From contig NC_085119.1 in the NCBI RefSeq assembly GCF_030269925.1, positions 16,217,001 through 16,281,000 of the forward strand: 64,000 nt of DNA, in the 5' to 3' direction. Position numbers and translations under genes: made by a program. The notes below the pieces were generated by a model that saw nothing but the letters and a program-made list of their open reading frames with translations, was not told the DNA's origin and did not search any database. Origin of the DNA: Bombyx mori (taxonomy: Eukaryota; Arthropoda; Insecta; Lepidoptera; Bombycidae). This document shows, piece by piece, positions 46,701-54,340 of this stretch (position 1 is its first letter; each line of letters opens with the position of its first letter).

Positions 46701-49294
46701 GTGACGTCACCACTAACGCAGAGCAACACTTCGTGCTCACCTGGCACAAAGATATCAGGTAACGGACGCTACTACCCACATTTATTAATACTAGTGGTCC
46801 ACTGGCGATTGCATGCAGCAGAGATACGAATGTTGCGATGGATGTGTGGAGTAACGAGAATGAGGCGTTCGCTCCTGGCCTTTTCATTTTTCATTATTAT
46901 TATTATTATTATTATTATTTTTTAATTGTATTTTTTGACTTTTTTTTCCTTTATTGTAAATAACTTTATTTATTTAAAAAAAAACAAAATATTTGAGAAA
47001 AAACAAAAAAAAGCCCGCTGTGTTTGTTTCGCCGGTTCTTCTCAGGACTGGCTTTTTTTGGAACCGGTGGTAGAGTTAACATTGTTATTTATATTTTGAC
47101 ATTCAACAGTGTGTCATACTAACATCTAAGTTGAAATAAATGATTTTGAATTTGAATTTGGATAGAATACGGAACGAATATATTAGAGGAAGTCTGAAAG
47201 TGGCAGCTGTGACAGGTGCGCTGAGAGGGGCGCGTTTGGGATGGTATGGACATGTGATGAGACGAAATGAAAATGAGGTTGGTAAGAGAGTGTTAACTAT
47301 GAATGTAGAAGGATATAGAGGAAGAGGTAAACCTAAGAAGAAATTGATAGATTGCGTGACGTGCGTATATGGGTAAGAGGGGAGTGAGCGAAGAAATGGT
47401 ATATGATAGAGAACTATGGAAGGAGAAAATATGTTGCGCTGACCCCGGGTGACTGGGAAAAGGGCATGAGTGGTCCACTGGTAGTCGAAATTCGTCTATA
47501 ATTAATTGAAATTATAGTTTGTACACTATTATGATTCTATTGTAAAAGACTATTATAGTTCTATAATCACAGATTTCGCCAAGAATATGTACACTTTACT
47601 ATAACAAATATTATTAAAGACAAACAATATATTTTAATCTATTCTCAATTTAACCACAGATTATAAGCAATAAGAAAAGTTTGACAATAAACAAAAGTAT
47701 GCACGCGTGTGTGTGTCAAATACATGGTAGTGTGTGTAATTTTTTTTTATTAATTTAATGTAATTTTATGCTCAATTTAAAAAAAAAGATTAGCATTCTG
47801 CACTCCTACAAGTGTGGAAAATTTCATAGTCAAGGGGTACAAAGTTTTTGCTTCCCGTATTAATATATAGATTTCCCGGACAATGGCTCCGTGTAACGTG
47901 TGCGTGTGTTGTAACTCGAACGTAAAATATAAAACGAAAATTAACAGCAAAAATAAACAAATATTTACACCTATAGCATAGAATATTTTTATAAAGGTTC
48001 TATTTTTGCCGGTGAAACTGCCACATTTATGAATATTTCCCGGACGATTGCCTAGTGTGACGTTGTGACTCGAAAGTATAAAATGAAAAGCTACACTTAA
48101 AATAAAACATTTAATATGTAAATCGAATTGTCGCATGAACACATAATGTCGTAAACAAACAAACAAACAAAGCCACAAATACTTATTTTATAAATTCAGA
48201 TTTTTTATCATTTAGAATAATACGTCAAACCAGAATATCATCAATCGACCCGTAAAAGATAAGACATTTCCCAAGTGAACTAAACAGTTAAATGTATTTT
48301 GTATGAACAGATGTAAAACGCGGAACATGTGCTGGGACCTCCCGGACTCGTCCCCCGGGAGCCCCATAGTGTTGTACGCGTGCCACCTGGGGGGCGGGAA
48401 CCAGCTGTGGAGGTACTACCCGGTGAGTAGGGGGGTCGCTCCCCACCGGGGACTGGCGTCATTCGGACCTGACACGATTTGTATTAACGAATGATTCAAG
48501 AATGATACTTTGTGTGGACCTTCATGTTCCTCAAGTATATTAAACTGTATTAAAACAATCATATTAATATGTCCTAAGACTATAAATTGATCTCAGCAGA
48601 AAAAAAAGCGATGGTAGCTATGGTTCGTGGTCCTCACCATAAACTAGTAATGATCAATGAGTGCTTTAAAATATGTTATTGTGATAAGTAAAACTCAGGA
48701 TAAGTGAAACTCTTTACTTCATTATCACAAGTCACTCCTTCGCTTTATCGAGGTAATTCGGTGGTCGCTTCGCTTCGAATAAACCTCTTCATGTCACGAT
48801 TCTATAGCCGTGTTGATTGCCTGCAATTTACCAGGACGTTCCCCGCGATGCAACTGGAACATTCGAGAACATATCTTCAATATCTGTTTTTGTTATCTGA
48901 CGGCATAATACTACAATAAGTAGTATTATTAACTAGATCGAGCATACAGAGTTTATTATAGATTAAGTAAGATTAAGTAAGACGAAGTTAAAGTGAAGTT
49001 ATGTATTTTTTATTTCCATTGTTTGGCCGCTTCATACATTTTGCGGGGAACAGATGCCGCTACGTGTCTAATGAGTCTTCCACTTAATACTGGTTCCAGG
49101 ATACGAAGCAGATAAAGCATGGCGGACACTCGAACTGCGTGGACCACGACCCGACCACGCTGCGGCTGCACATCAGCCGGTGCGACGCCGCCGCCGACAC
49201 GCAGCGCTGGACCCTGGACACCGTGGACGCCGAGCTGCTCGCCGCCTGGGACGCGCGCCCCGACCGCGTCACCGGGCCCGCCCCCGAGCACTAG
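34789..49294 (+). CDS. GALNT10: Polypeptide N-acetylgalactosaminyltransferase, GALNT10-like, complete, 628 aa
   Basis: This Golgi type II enzyme transfers GalNAc from UDP-GalNAc to Ser/Thr, starting mucin-type O-glycans. Exons: 34789-35037, 35378-35429, 35839-36150, 39184-39372, 40756-40933, 41705-41822, 42518-42628, 43179-43337, 44829-44891, 46610-46758, 48311-48422, 49100-49294. They total 1887 nt and every phase fits. Residues 15-29 are the membrane anchor. The GT-A domain starts near [20 protein letters not shown] at 253-255 is the metal-binding DxH, and [16 protein letters not shown] (347-361) is the Gal/GalNAc-T motif; VGHIYRK gives the further His. From about 478 comes a ricin-B-type lectin domain with the repeat signature QLWRY. 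NRSPEH-type and PPVEPK segments resemble the GALNT10 branch; the exact subfamily is inferred. An acceptor at 34771-34776 shows a 5'-UTR intron. Exons 10 and 12 are very GC-rich. Confidence 0.95.
35038..35377. other. GalNAc-transferase intron 1, no gene seen
   Basis: AT-rich intron without recognised repeats. Confidence 0.45.
36440..36787 (+). mobile_element. SINE-like element with an alternative 5' head
   Basis: The tail is the common SINE tail, but the 5' part reads TTCACATGTAAGAAGTCC, GCAATTCACTGTTTTTGTGA and GCGTGTGTTTGTCCGCG instead of the tRNA-like head. The same head occurs inverted at 45775-45858. Confidence 0.8.
36895..37268 (+). mobile_element. Retroposon tail, family B
   Basis: It starts CGCCGGAAACTACATAGCCG and runs through CAGTTGACGTCG, TTTTGGATCCTCCCGATCC and TCGCCGGATCTTCTCAGTGG to a short A-rich end; GalNAc-transferase intron 3. 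Confidence 0.85.
37978..38258 (+). mobile_element. Retroposon tail, family B, 5'-truncated
   Basis: It begins AATAAACACCGGCCACCGTT and ends GCGTAGGTAGG plus poly-A; a (TC)n run at 38272-38300 follows. Confidence 0.85.
38766..39005 (-). mobile_element. SINE tail (Bm1-like), minus strand
   Basis: Oligo-T with ATTGCTTTGATGAGTGGACG at the left and GAGGTCCTACCACCAGTA at the right. Confidence 0.87.
39690..39905 (+). mobile_element. Retroposon tail, family B, internally deleted
   Basis: CGGTGCTTTTAGTACCCTCA, CACTGCTCTTGCTAGGGCTA, GAGCCCGTGAGCTCACCTAC and ATAGGTAGG plus A-run; the central part is missing. A separate inverted piece with AAGAACTGGCAAGAAACTCA lies at about 39557. Confidence 0.65.
40050..40160. 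mobile_element. Small hairpin element (20-bp terminal inverted repeats)
   Basis: AAAAAAAGCGTGGGGTGC at the left and GCACCCCACGCTTTTTTTT at the right enclose about 75 bp. It is a compact palindromic MITE-like unit in GalNAc-transferase intron 4. Confidence 0.75.
40488..40733 (+). mobile_element. SINE tail (Bm1-like) just upstream of exon 5
   Basis: GGTGGTAGGACCCCTTATGA to AAGCAATAAAAAAAAAA; it ends 22 bp before the exon 5 acceptor, so it may contribute to branch-point or tract sequence. Confidence 0.88.
41090..41425 (-). mobile_element. Degenerate SINE, minus strand
   Basis: GGTGTTAAGTGGTTCCGGAG, ATTACTGCTTCACCTACG, CCAGTGCCTACCCTTGCG and ACCACCAGTAATTACGCAAA are mutated pieces of the inverted SINE, interrupted by unrelated sequence. 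Confidence 0.6.
41438..41655. mobile_element. Possible short DNA-transposon relic with GGCGTAGC-type ends
   Basis: AGTGGCGTAGCTTTACT at the left and, inverted, CAGGAGCGTAGCGAGGGGG at the right; both ends contain GGGCACAAT next to CCCC. It lies about 50 bp before the exon 6 acceptor. No clean target duplication was found. Confidence 0.35.
42823..43146 (+). repeat. Left member of an inverted repeat pair flanking exon 8
   Basis: GAACGCGAGGAGTGAA, TAATAACGGTGGTTTATTAA, GCCGCTGGACGTAACTTCTC, GATCCTCCAAAAAG, CTAAAGGTCTTAGTTACCAG. The same series appears inverted at 44330-44757. This copy ends about 30 bp before exon 8. Confidence 0.85.
43366..43640 (-). mobile_element. Retroposon tail, family B, minus strand
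   Basis: Oligo-T, CCTACCTACGCTGATAGCCT, GAAGATCCGGCGAGAAACTC, CCTTCGTCGCAAGCGACGGG; intron 8. Confidence 0.85.
43642..43945 (+). repeat. RTE/CR1-like retroposon remnant
   Basis: TAGCTGTATCCGCCCGCTTCGC, split here as two 11-nt pieces, opens it. ATACCAAGTTTCAAGTCAGT follows. The layout is as in the remnant at 7437; a second start (CTAGCTGACCCGACAG) follows at 43889. Confidence 0.4.
44022..44168 (+). mobile_element. SINE tail, 5'-truncated
   Basis: GGGGCAGCCGTTGTAACTAT to AAGCAATAAAAAAA; intron 8. Confidence 0.85.
44330..44757 (-). repeat. Right member of the inverted repeat pair flanking exon 8
   Basis: GACCTGGTAACTTAGACC, GAGATTTTTTCAGTGAACTT, GGATCCCGAGAAGTTACGTC, TTAATAAACCACCGTTATTA, CACTCCTCGCGTTCCCG; these are inverse to the copy at 42823-43146, with a (GATGAAAT)-type expansion near 44440-44530. 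Confidence 0.85.
45534..45858 (-). mobile_element. SINE-like element with the alternative head, minus strand
   Basis: The inverted tail from oligo-T and GAACGAGCTCCCAGCCCACC to GGTGGTACCTACCCACGCGG is followed by the inverted alternative head (CAAACACACGCATACTCAC, CAGTGAATTGCC, TCTTACATGTGAACTAG), matching 36440-36560. Confidence 0.8.
45859..46085 (-). mobile_element. SINE head with A and B boxes, minus strand, tail missing
   Basis: Inverted it reads GTCGTGGCCTAAAGGACGTC, ATGCACCGGTGTTCGAATCC, CGGGTACCAATTTTTCTGAT, then the start of the tail, stopping at GGTAGGTACCAC against the neighbouring element. It has the clearest intact tRNA-like head in the window. Confidence 0.85.
46092..46563. mobile_element. 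PIF/Harbinger-like non-autonomous element with MADF-domain relic
   Basis: Terminal inverted repeats GGCTGGAAACAGTACTCGAC and, inverted, GGCCGGAAACAGTGCTCGAC are flanked by TAA on both sides, the 3-bp duplication typical of Harbinger. From 46303 the plus strand reads MNIDT, a stop, then [19 protein letters not shown] and [11 protein letters not shown], a recognisable MADF DNA-binding domain as found in the accessory protein of Harbinger transposons. GACCGACGGT motifs repeat near both ends. It ends 46 bp before exon 10. Confidence 0.75.
46809..47470 (+). pseudogene. RTE-like LINE fragment interrupted by a Jockey LINE tail
   Basis: 46809-46862 and 47161-47470 together form one stretch of the polymerase C-terminus ([15 protein letters not shown], then [46 protein letters not shown]). 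It is collinear with the uninterrupted relative at 63620. The Jockey tail sits between GAGAATG and GATAGAATA. Confidence 0.85.
46863..47160 (+). mobile_element. Jockey LINE 3' end nested in the RTE-like fragment
   Basis: This matches the last ~300 bp of the element at 9960-11920, from AGGCGTTCGCTCCTGGCC through TTTCGCCGGTTCTTCTCAGG to TGATTTTGAATTTGAATTTG. It has a (TAT)n expansion near 46895-46919. Confidence 0.88.
47470..47872 (+). repeat. Dispersed 400-bp element, family C copy 2
   Basis: TAGTCGAAATTCG to CCGTATTAATATATAGAT, similar along its length to 4771-5192; intron 10 of the GalNAc-transferase. Confidence 0.75.
47873..48300. other. GalNAc-transferase intron 10, rest, no gene seen
   Basis: Two similar stretches (TTTCCCGGACAATGGCTCCG near 47873 and TTTCCCGGACGATTGCCTAG near 48037) suggest an old local duplication; nothing coding. 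Confidence 0.35.
48423..49099. other. GalNAc-transferase intron 11, no gene seen
   Basis: Ordinary AT-rich intron without recognised repeat. Confidence 0.4.
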
Positions 49295-50290
49295 TCGCCA
49301 GCGTCAGCCGCTAGCACCAGCCGCTCGTACCAGCCGTTCGCACCTGCCGCTTGATCCAGAAACTAGCACCAGCCGCTAGCACTGGCCGCTTGCACCAGAA
49401 ACTAGCACCAGCCGCTAGCACCAGCCGCTCGCTCGAGCCGCTTGCACCAGAAACTATCACCAGCCGCTCGCACGAGCCGCTAGCACCAGCCGCTTGCACC
49501 AGAAACTAGCACCAGCCGCTAGCACCAGCCGCTAGCACCAGCCGCTAGCACCAGCCGCTAGCACCAGCCGCTAGCACCAGCCGCTAGCACCAGCCGCTAG
49601 CACCAGCAACTAGCACCAGCCGCTAGCACCAGCAACTAGCACCAGCCGCTAGCACCAGCCGCTCGTACCAGCCGCTCGTACCAGCCGCTCGCACCAGCCG
49701 CTGGCACCAGCCGCTCGCACCAGCAGCTCGCACCAGCAGCTCGTACCAGCAGCTCGCACCAGCCGCTCGTACCAGCCACTCGCACCAGCCGCTGGCACCA
49801 GCAACTAGCACCAGCAACTAGCACCAGCCGCTAGCACCAGCCGCTCGCACCAGCCGCTAGCACCAGCCGCTCGCACCAGCCACTAGGACCAGTCGCTCGC
49901 ACCAGCCGCTAGCACTAGCCGCTGGTAATAGCCGCTGGCATCAGCCGCTTGCACCAGCCGCTCGCACCAGCCACTAGCACCAGCAACTAGCATCAGCCGC
50001 TAGCACCAGCCGCTAGCACCAGCCGCTGGCACCAGCAACTAGCACCAGCCGCTCGTACCAGCCGCTCGTACCAGCCGCACGTACCAGCCGCACGTACCAG
50101 CAGCTCGCACCAGCCGCTAGCACCAGCAACTAGCACCAGCCGCTAGGACCAGTCGCTCGTACCAGCCGATAGCTCTAGCCGCTCGCACCAGCCACTTACA
50201 CCAGCCGCTAGTACCAGCAACTAGCACCAGCCACTAGCACCAGCAACTAGCACCAGCCGCTAGCACCAACCGCTAGTACCAACCGTAGCT
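49295..50290 (+). repeat. 13-bp minisatellite (CCGCTAGCACCAG)n directly after the GalNAc-transferase stop
   Basis: About 75 units with a 13-nt period, consensus CCGCTAGCACCAG, run for about 1 kb. Variants have CTCG or CTGG for CTAG, GTACC for GCACC, and AACTAG. The array starts within a few bases of the TAG stop and should lie in the 3' UTR. Since 13 is not a multiple of 3, all frames cycle; the plus strand meets frequent TAG stops, while the minus strand gives spurious reading frames rich in Gly, Ala, Trp and Cys. The stop codon context (CACTAG) itself resembles a repeat unit. Confidence 0.97.
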
Positions 50291-50329
50291 ACAAGCGAAA
50301 CAAAAGCCGTCACCTGCTGCCTACCTTGC

Positions 50330-50402
50330 CTACCTAGTCGACGGCTATAGCAATAATAAATAAGGTTAGAGCAATAATAAAGCCGTCGACTTTACTAGGT
50401 AG
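50330..50402 (+). promoter_or_regulatory. Two poly(A) signals in the loop of a hairpin, probable GalNAc-transferase mRNA 3' end
   Basis: CTACCTAGTCGACGGCT (50330-50346) is complementary to 50381-50402 apart from a 5-nt bulge. The loop holds AATAAA at 50355-50360 and 50376-50381. They are the first AATAAA signals after the minisatellite, so cleavage just downstream is likely. The pairing may be chance or part of an old inverted-repeat element. Confidence 0.45.
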
Positions 50403-50983
50403 CATAAATGTGCTTATATGTAGCTACACCGCTTAACCGAATAGTGTTCGGGAAGCGATGCGGCCGACACCGAAATATAACTGTCATAAGCTTTGTATGA
50501 AGTCAGCATGGATGTGTTTGTGTGTGTAATGGAATCTCCTGCTTATATATTATGTTCATAAAAATTGTTAATTTTGATACATCTGGCACCGTGGAGCTAT
50601 TAGTACACACGTACGAGAACGTTTTAGACTCGCATATGTCGAGAACATTCTCGGGGTCAATAGAAATACAATACAACTGGAACATTTGAGAGACGTTTCT
50701 AGTTGTTTCGATATCCGTTCTTGCTCTTGAACGACAGATGGCGTTACCCGTACTAGCAATAGACAGGTTTTCCCATATAAGTTGAAGATGTTGTTTTTAA
50801 GACGGGCAGGAAATTGCTTCCTCTATATCATTATCAGGAGCCACCAGGGAAGTCAAGTAGTTGAGTTGACCACTGGTCGAGTCTGTATAATAAATAAACA
50901 AATCGTTGGGTTAACAAAACGTTCAACGAGTTATTTCTACATCAATATAATGTGTCGATATATATAAAAAAAACGGTGCGCGG
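50403..50983. other. Spacer after GalNAc-transferase, no gene seen
   Basis: No conserved coding segment; only short frames below 65 codons. Confidence 0.4.
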
Positions 50984-51235
50984 AATGAAGTGAAACTTCT
51001 TTTTCGATGTGTGTAGTATTGTGGTTTTCTTCGTTTTTTATTCTTAAATCAGATTGCTCTTGTAATAAGGAATGCTGCGTTGGCCCATAACAGGTATACT
51101 ACGCGCATGCGTTCGAGTGCCGCGCATTCACTCTCGCTCTGTCTCTTTCTATTCCCCCTCCCCAGGAGCGTTAAACGTTTAACGCAACCTTGTCAGAAGT
51201 CGCATTAGAAGTTTTATTTCAATATAAGAGTTTTT
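50984..51235 (+). repeat. Repeat with GAAGTGAAACTTCTT start, copy 2
   Basis: ATGAAGTGAAACTTCTTTTT, GTGTGTAGTATTGTGGTTTT and GCGCATTCACTCTCGCTCTG match the inverted copy at 17704-17953; the right end has a weaker AGAAGTTTTATTTC. Confidence 0.5.
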
Positions 51236-52185
51236 GGTATAACTAGTCAAAGGAGTTCATTAATATTTATAATTAATATAATCCAAATAATTCACTGGTA
51301 TTGTTCCTATGTTCTTTTTTTCATTTCCCACGGCCGATCTCGTCTCTAATCGTCCTTGTTTGCAAATATTACGAAACTGGCGAGTTCAATACTACGTTGA
51401 TGTCGGGTCTTGGACCCTTTGAACGGGTCGCTCTTAATCTAAGTGCTCGCGCTTTCAATATAGGCCCCGCTGAAGCTTAGAAAACATTCATAAAGTGATG
51501 TGAAAGTTGCGTTTACGATCAAACGCAGCAATGTATTATGTTGCCTTTAGATTGCTGGTCACTTTTAGTGTGTGCAATAAAAAGTAATCATTCCTTAACG
51601 AAAAGCATTTATTTATGTTTTAGAAATCACCCAATACTATATCGTCTTCTCGCATTAAAACTGTATAATCTCAAAACTTACTAATTTTACAGGAGAGCGT
51701 TTTATAGGTCTTAACATGTGATATTTTTAATATTAATCATCTTTGCAACATTTATTTTTTATTTTTTATCAGTTACATTATTATCTGTCTTTTAAAGAAA
51801 GATTATGTATTAATTTTCTTAATAGTCAAAACATAGGTAACCTAAAAAAAACTAAAACTAAACTACGCTCTTTTGACCGTAGAAAAAGACTGGTGATGCC
51901 AAATAATTCCACATATTAACTCAATTTCGAATATTTTAGGGAATTGTACACTTTTAATGCGAAAAGACGATATGTCAGTGTTATGTAGGTAGTACCAGAG
52001 AAAAAAAAAACGAATAAAGTCCTTTTTATTGTACTTATTTACCTGCCATATAAAATTTTGTAGCGTTAGTTTATAATGTTATGTTTAGAAAGTTAAAGGT
52101 TTTATTCAAATATATTATATATGACGGATAGGCCGGTTCCATTGTGTTTTTAAAATAATGAGGTCAGCGTTGCTGACGCTATTCT
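51236..52185. other. Spacer, no gene seen
   Basis: AT-rich intergenic DNA between the convergent GalNAc-transferase and teneurin genes. Confidence 0.4.
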
Positions 52186-52395
52186 TTTTTTTTTTATTGC
52201 CTTTGTAGGCAGACGAGCATACGGCCCACCTGATGGTAAGTGGTCACCGTCGCTCATGGACGTCAGCAATGCCAGGGGCAGAGCCAAGCCGCTGCCTACC
52301 ATAAAGTACTCTCCGCAAGCCTCGTTTGAAGAAGGACATGTCATAGCGCTCGGGAAACACCGTGGAGGGGAGCTCATTCCATAGCCAATCATCAT
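52186..52395 (-). mobile_element. CR1/R1-like LINE 3' UTR fragment, minus strand
   Basis: Poly-T, GCAGACGAGCATACGGCCCA, GATGGTAAGTGGTCACCG, GTACTCTCCGCAAGCCTCG; the same 3' UTR as in the element at 26614-27180. Only the tail is present. Confidence 0.75.
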
Positions 52396-53430
52396 TATTA
52401 TTGCCTTCCATAGTGACAGTAATTAAGACTCACTTTTCCAATTAATTACATTTATTACATTTCAAGTGTACAGCGATAACATGTTCGAAAACTAATCTAA
52501 GACAAAAAATAATTTGTTTTCAATACATCTATTAGAGGATTTTGGGCATCGGCGACTACAGAATTTGTAAAGTTTTATATTGCAGAAGGCAACGGGAAAC
52601 CACTGCACTTATTACCCACGAGAGTCATGAGCAGGTCGCATCCGACTGATGCATGACCACGACCACTCTGTCAAGAGTGTACGAATAGGAAGAAGAAGAA
52701 TATTGTTAAAACGACTTTCATTTGATTTAGGATCGTGAGGCTTTTACAATGGCTGATACGATTTCGTTACATTTGAAAACACATCGCAAGGTCTAATTCA
52801 CTTGTGATTGATTTTAATCCCAAGGTAAAGTGTCTAGGTACCTCTTGAAATTAGATCCTTAAAGTCGTAAGTGCCACTTTTTAGATAAGCAGTTTTTTTT
52901 TGTATTGCGTACAACTCCTTCCGTATGCTATGCTATTTGTTGACATTCAAAAAATTTCAGTGATAACATTTTTAAAAGTTGTCTTCATAAGTTGTTATGA
53001 CGTTTTGTGAAAACAAACTATAAATTATAATACATATTTAGTTTAATTAGTAGTAAATTATAAATATAATATTTTAAATGCAGGTATATCTGTATGTTGT
53101 TATGTACGAGTATTTGTCAATCATTTGAATTTTCGATTTTGAAAAGAATTGTGTTCGATATTTTATATATTTGTGACATTTTATTTAATCACTAGTTTTG
53201 GTATGTGCACATGTAAACTGTCGGGAAAATAAAATATTTTTACAATTTACTCGTCGGCGGCGTTTTGATTTTAAAGCCTCGAATATAACGGTGCTTTAAT
53301 ATAGTGAGAAACGGTATTGTTATGCTAAGTGTTTCACTGCGTGGAGCTTGCGCGGAGATAGAAGATGCTGGTGTGTATGGGTATAGGTTGTTCACATAAT
53401 TATACAATAAAAAAAATGAGATTCATTTTG
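52396..53430. other. Spacer, no gene seen
   Basis: A segment near 52560-52690 (GGCAACGGGAAACCACTGCA) looks like a worn LINE polymerase-region relic; the rest is AT-rich. Confidence 0.35.
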
Positions 53431-53772
53431 AAGTCGTCGGGGCTTAAAGCATACGACGTTCAGGCAGGCGGTTACTAAATTTTCCAATGAAATACGTACT
53501 TAACAAATTCTTACGATTGACTTCCACGGTGAAGGAATAACATCGTGTGATAAAAATCAAACCCGTAGAATTATAATTTGTGTAATTGCTGGTGGTAGGA
53601 CCTCTTGTGAGTCCGCGCGGGTAGGTACCACCACCCTGCCTATTTCTGCCGTGAAGCAGTTATGCATTTCAGTTTGAAGGGTGGGGCAGCCGTTGTAACT
53701 ATACTGAGACCTAAGAACTTATTTCTGAAGGTGGGTGGCAGCATTTTCGTTGTAGATGTCTATGGGCTCCTA
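53431..53772 (+). mobile_element. SINE with degraded head, 3'-truncated
   Basis: GTCGTCGGGGCTTAAAGCAT (A-box region), CGATTGACTTCCACGGTGAA, then the tail, stopping at TCTATGGGCTCC without oligo-A. The B box is lost. Confidence 0.82.
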
Positions 53773-54092
53773 AAAGCTTCCTGTCACAGAGGTCAGGGCC
53801 TGAGGTCGACAACTAAATAGTAGTTATTCGAGGAGCTAGGTTGGTGTTCGTAGCCAGTTCCCATCCTTAGCCAAGGCTTTAGACGTCCAATTGAATAGAA
53901 ATGCTTGTCACAACCGCAACAGTCAGGGGCGTACACCAGCGAGTCAGTATGTTTTGAGCTGAGAATTAATAATTTTTTAAACTTGACGTGTTACCGGTGC
54001 GTACGGCACAATGTCCGGTATAATCCGACCACCGAAAAAGTAAAAAAAAGCGACAGTAGTAATACGCGTGAACGAGCCCTATCTCTTGTCAC

Positions 54093-54340
54093 TTAAGCTG
54101 ATAGCCTTGAGAGGTTATATCTACGTAACCGGGCGAGTAGGTGAGTTCACGGGGCTCAAACCGGGACTGTTGCTAACACTGGCCCTAGCAAGAGCAGTAC
54201 TTCGTAGAATCTACTGGATCGGAAACGCGACCCATTGAGAAGATCCGGCGAGAAACTCAGTGGGCTGTGTCTATAGGTTAATTTACTCGTCGAGCCCTTC
54301 GTCGCAAGCGACGGGTTCGACGAGGACGGTGACCGGTGCC
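54093..54340 (-). mobile_element. Retroposon tail, family B, minus strand
   Basis: AAGCTGATAGCCTTGAGAGG, GAAGATCCGGCGAGAAACTC, CCTTCGTCGCAAGCGACGGG, ACGAGGACGGTGACCGGTG. Confidence 0.83.

Noticed and set aside
49010..49824. Several minus-strand frames of 60-93 codons rich in Gly, Ala, Trp and Cys
   Set aside because: They are by-products of the 13-bp repeat and of the GC-rich exon 12 on the other strand; composition follows the repeat.
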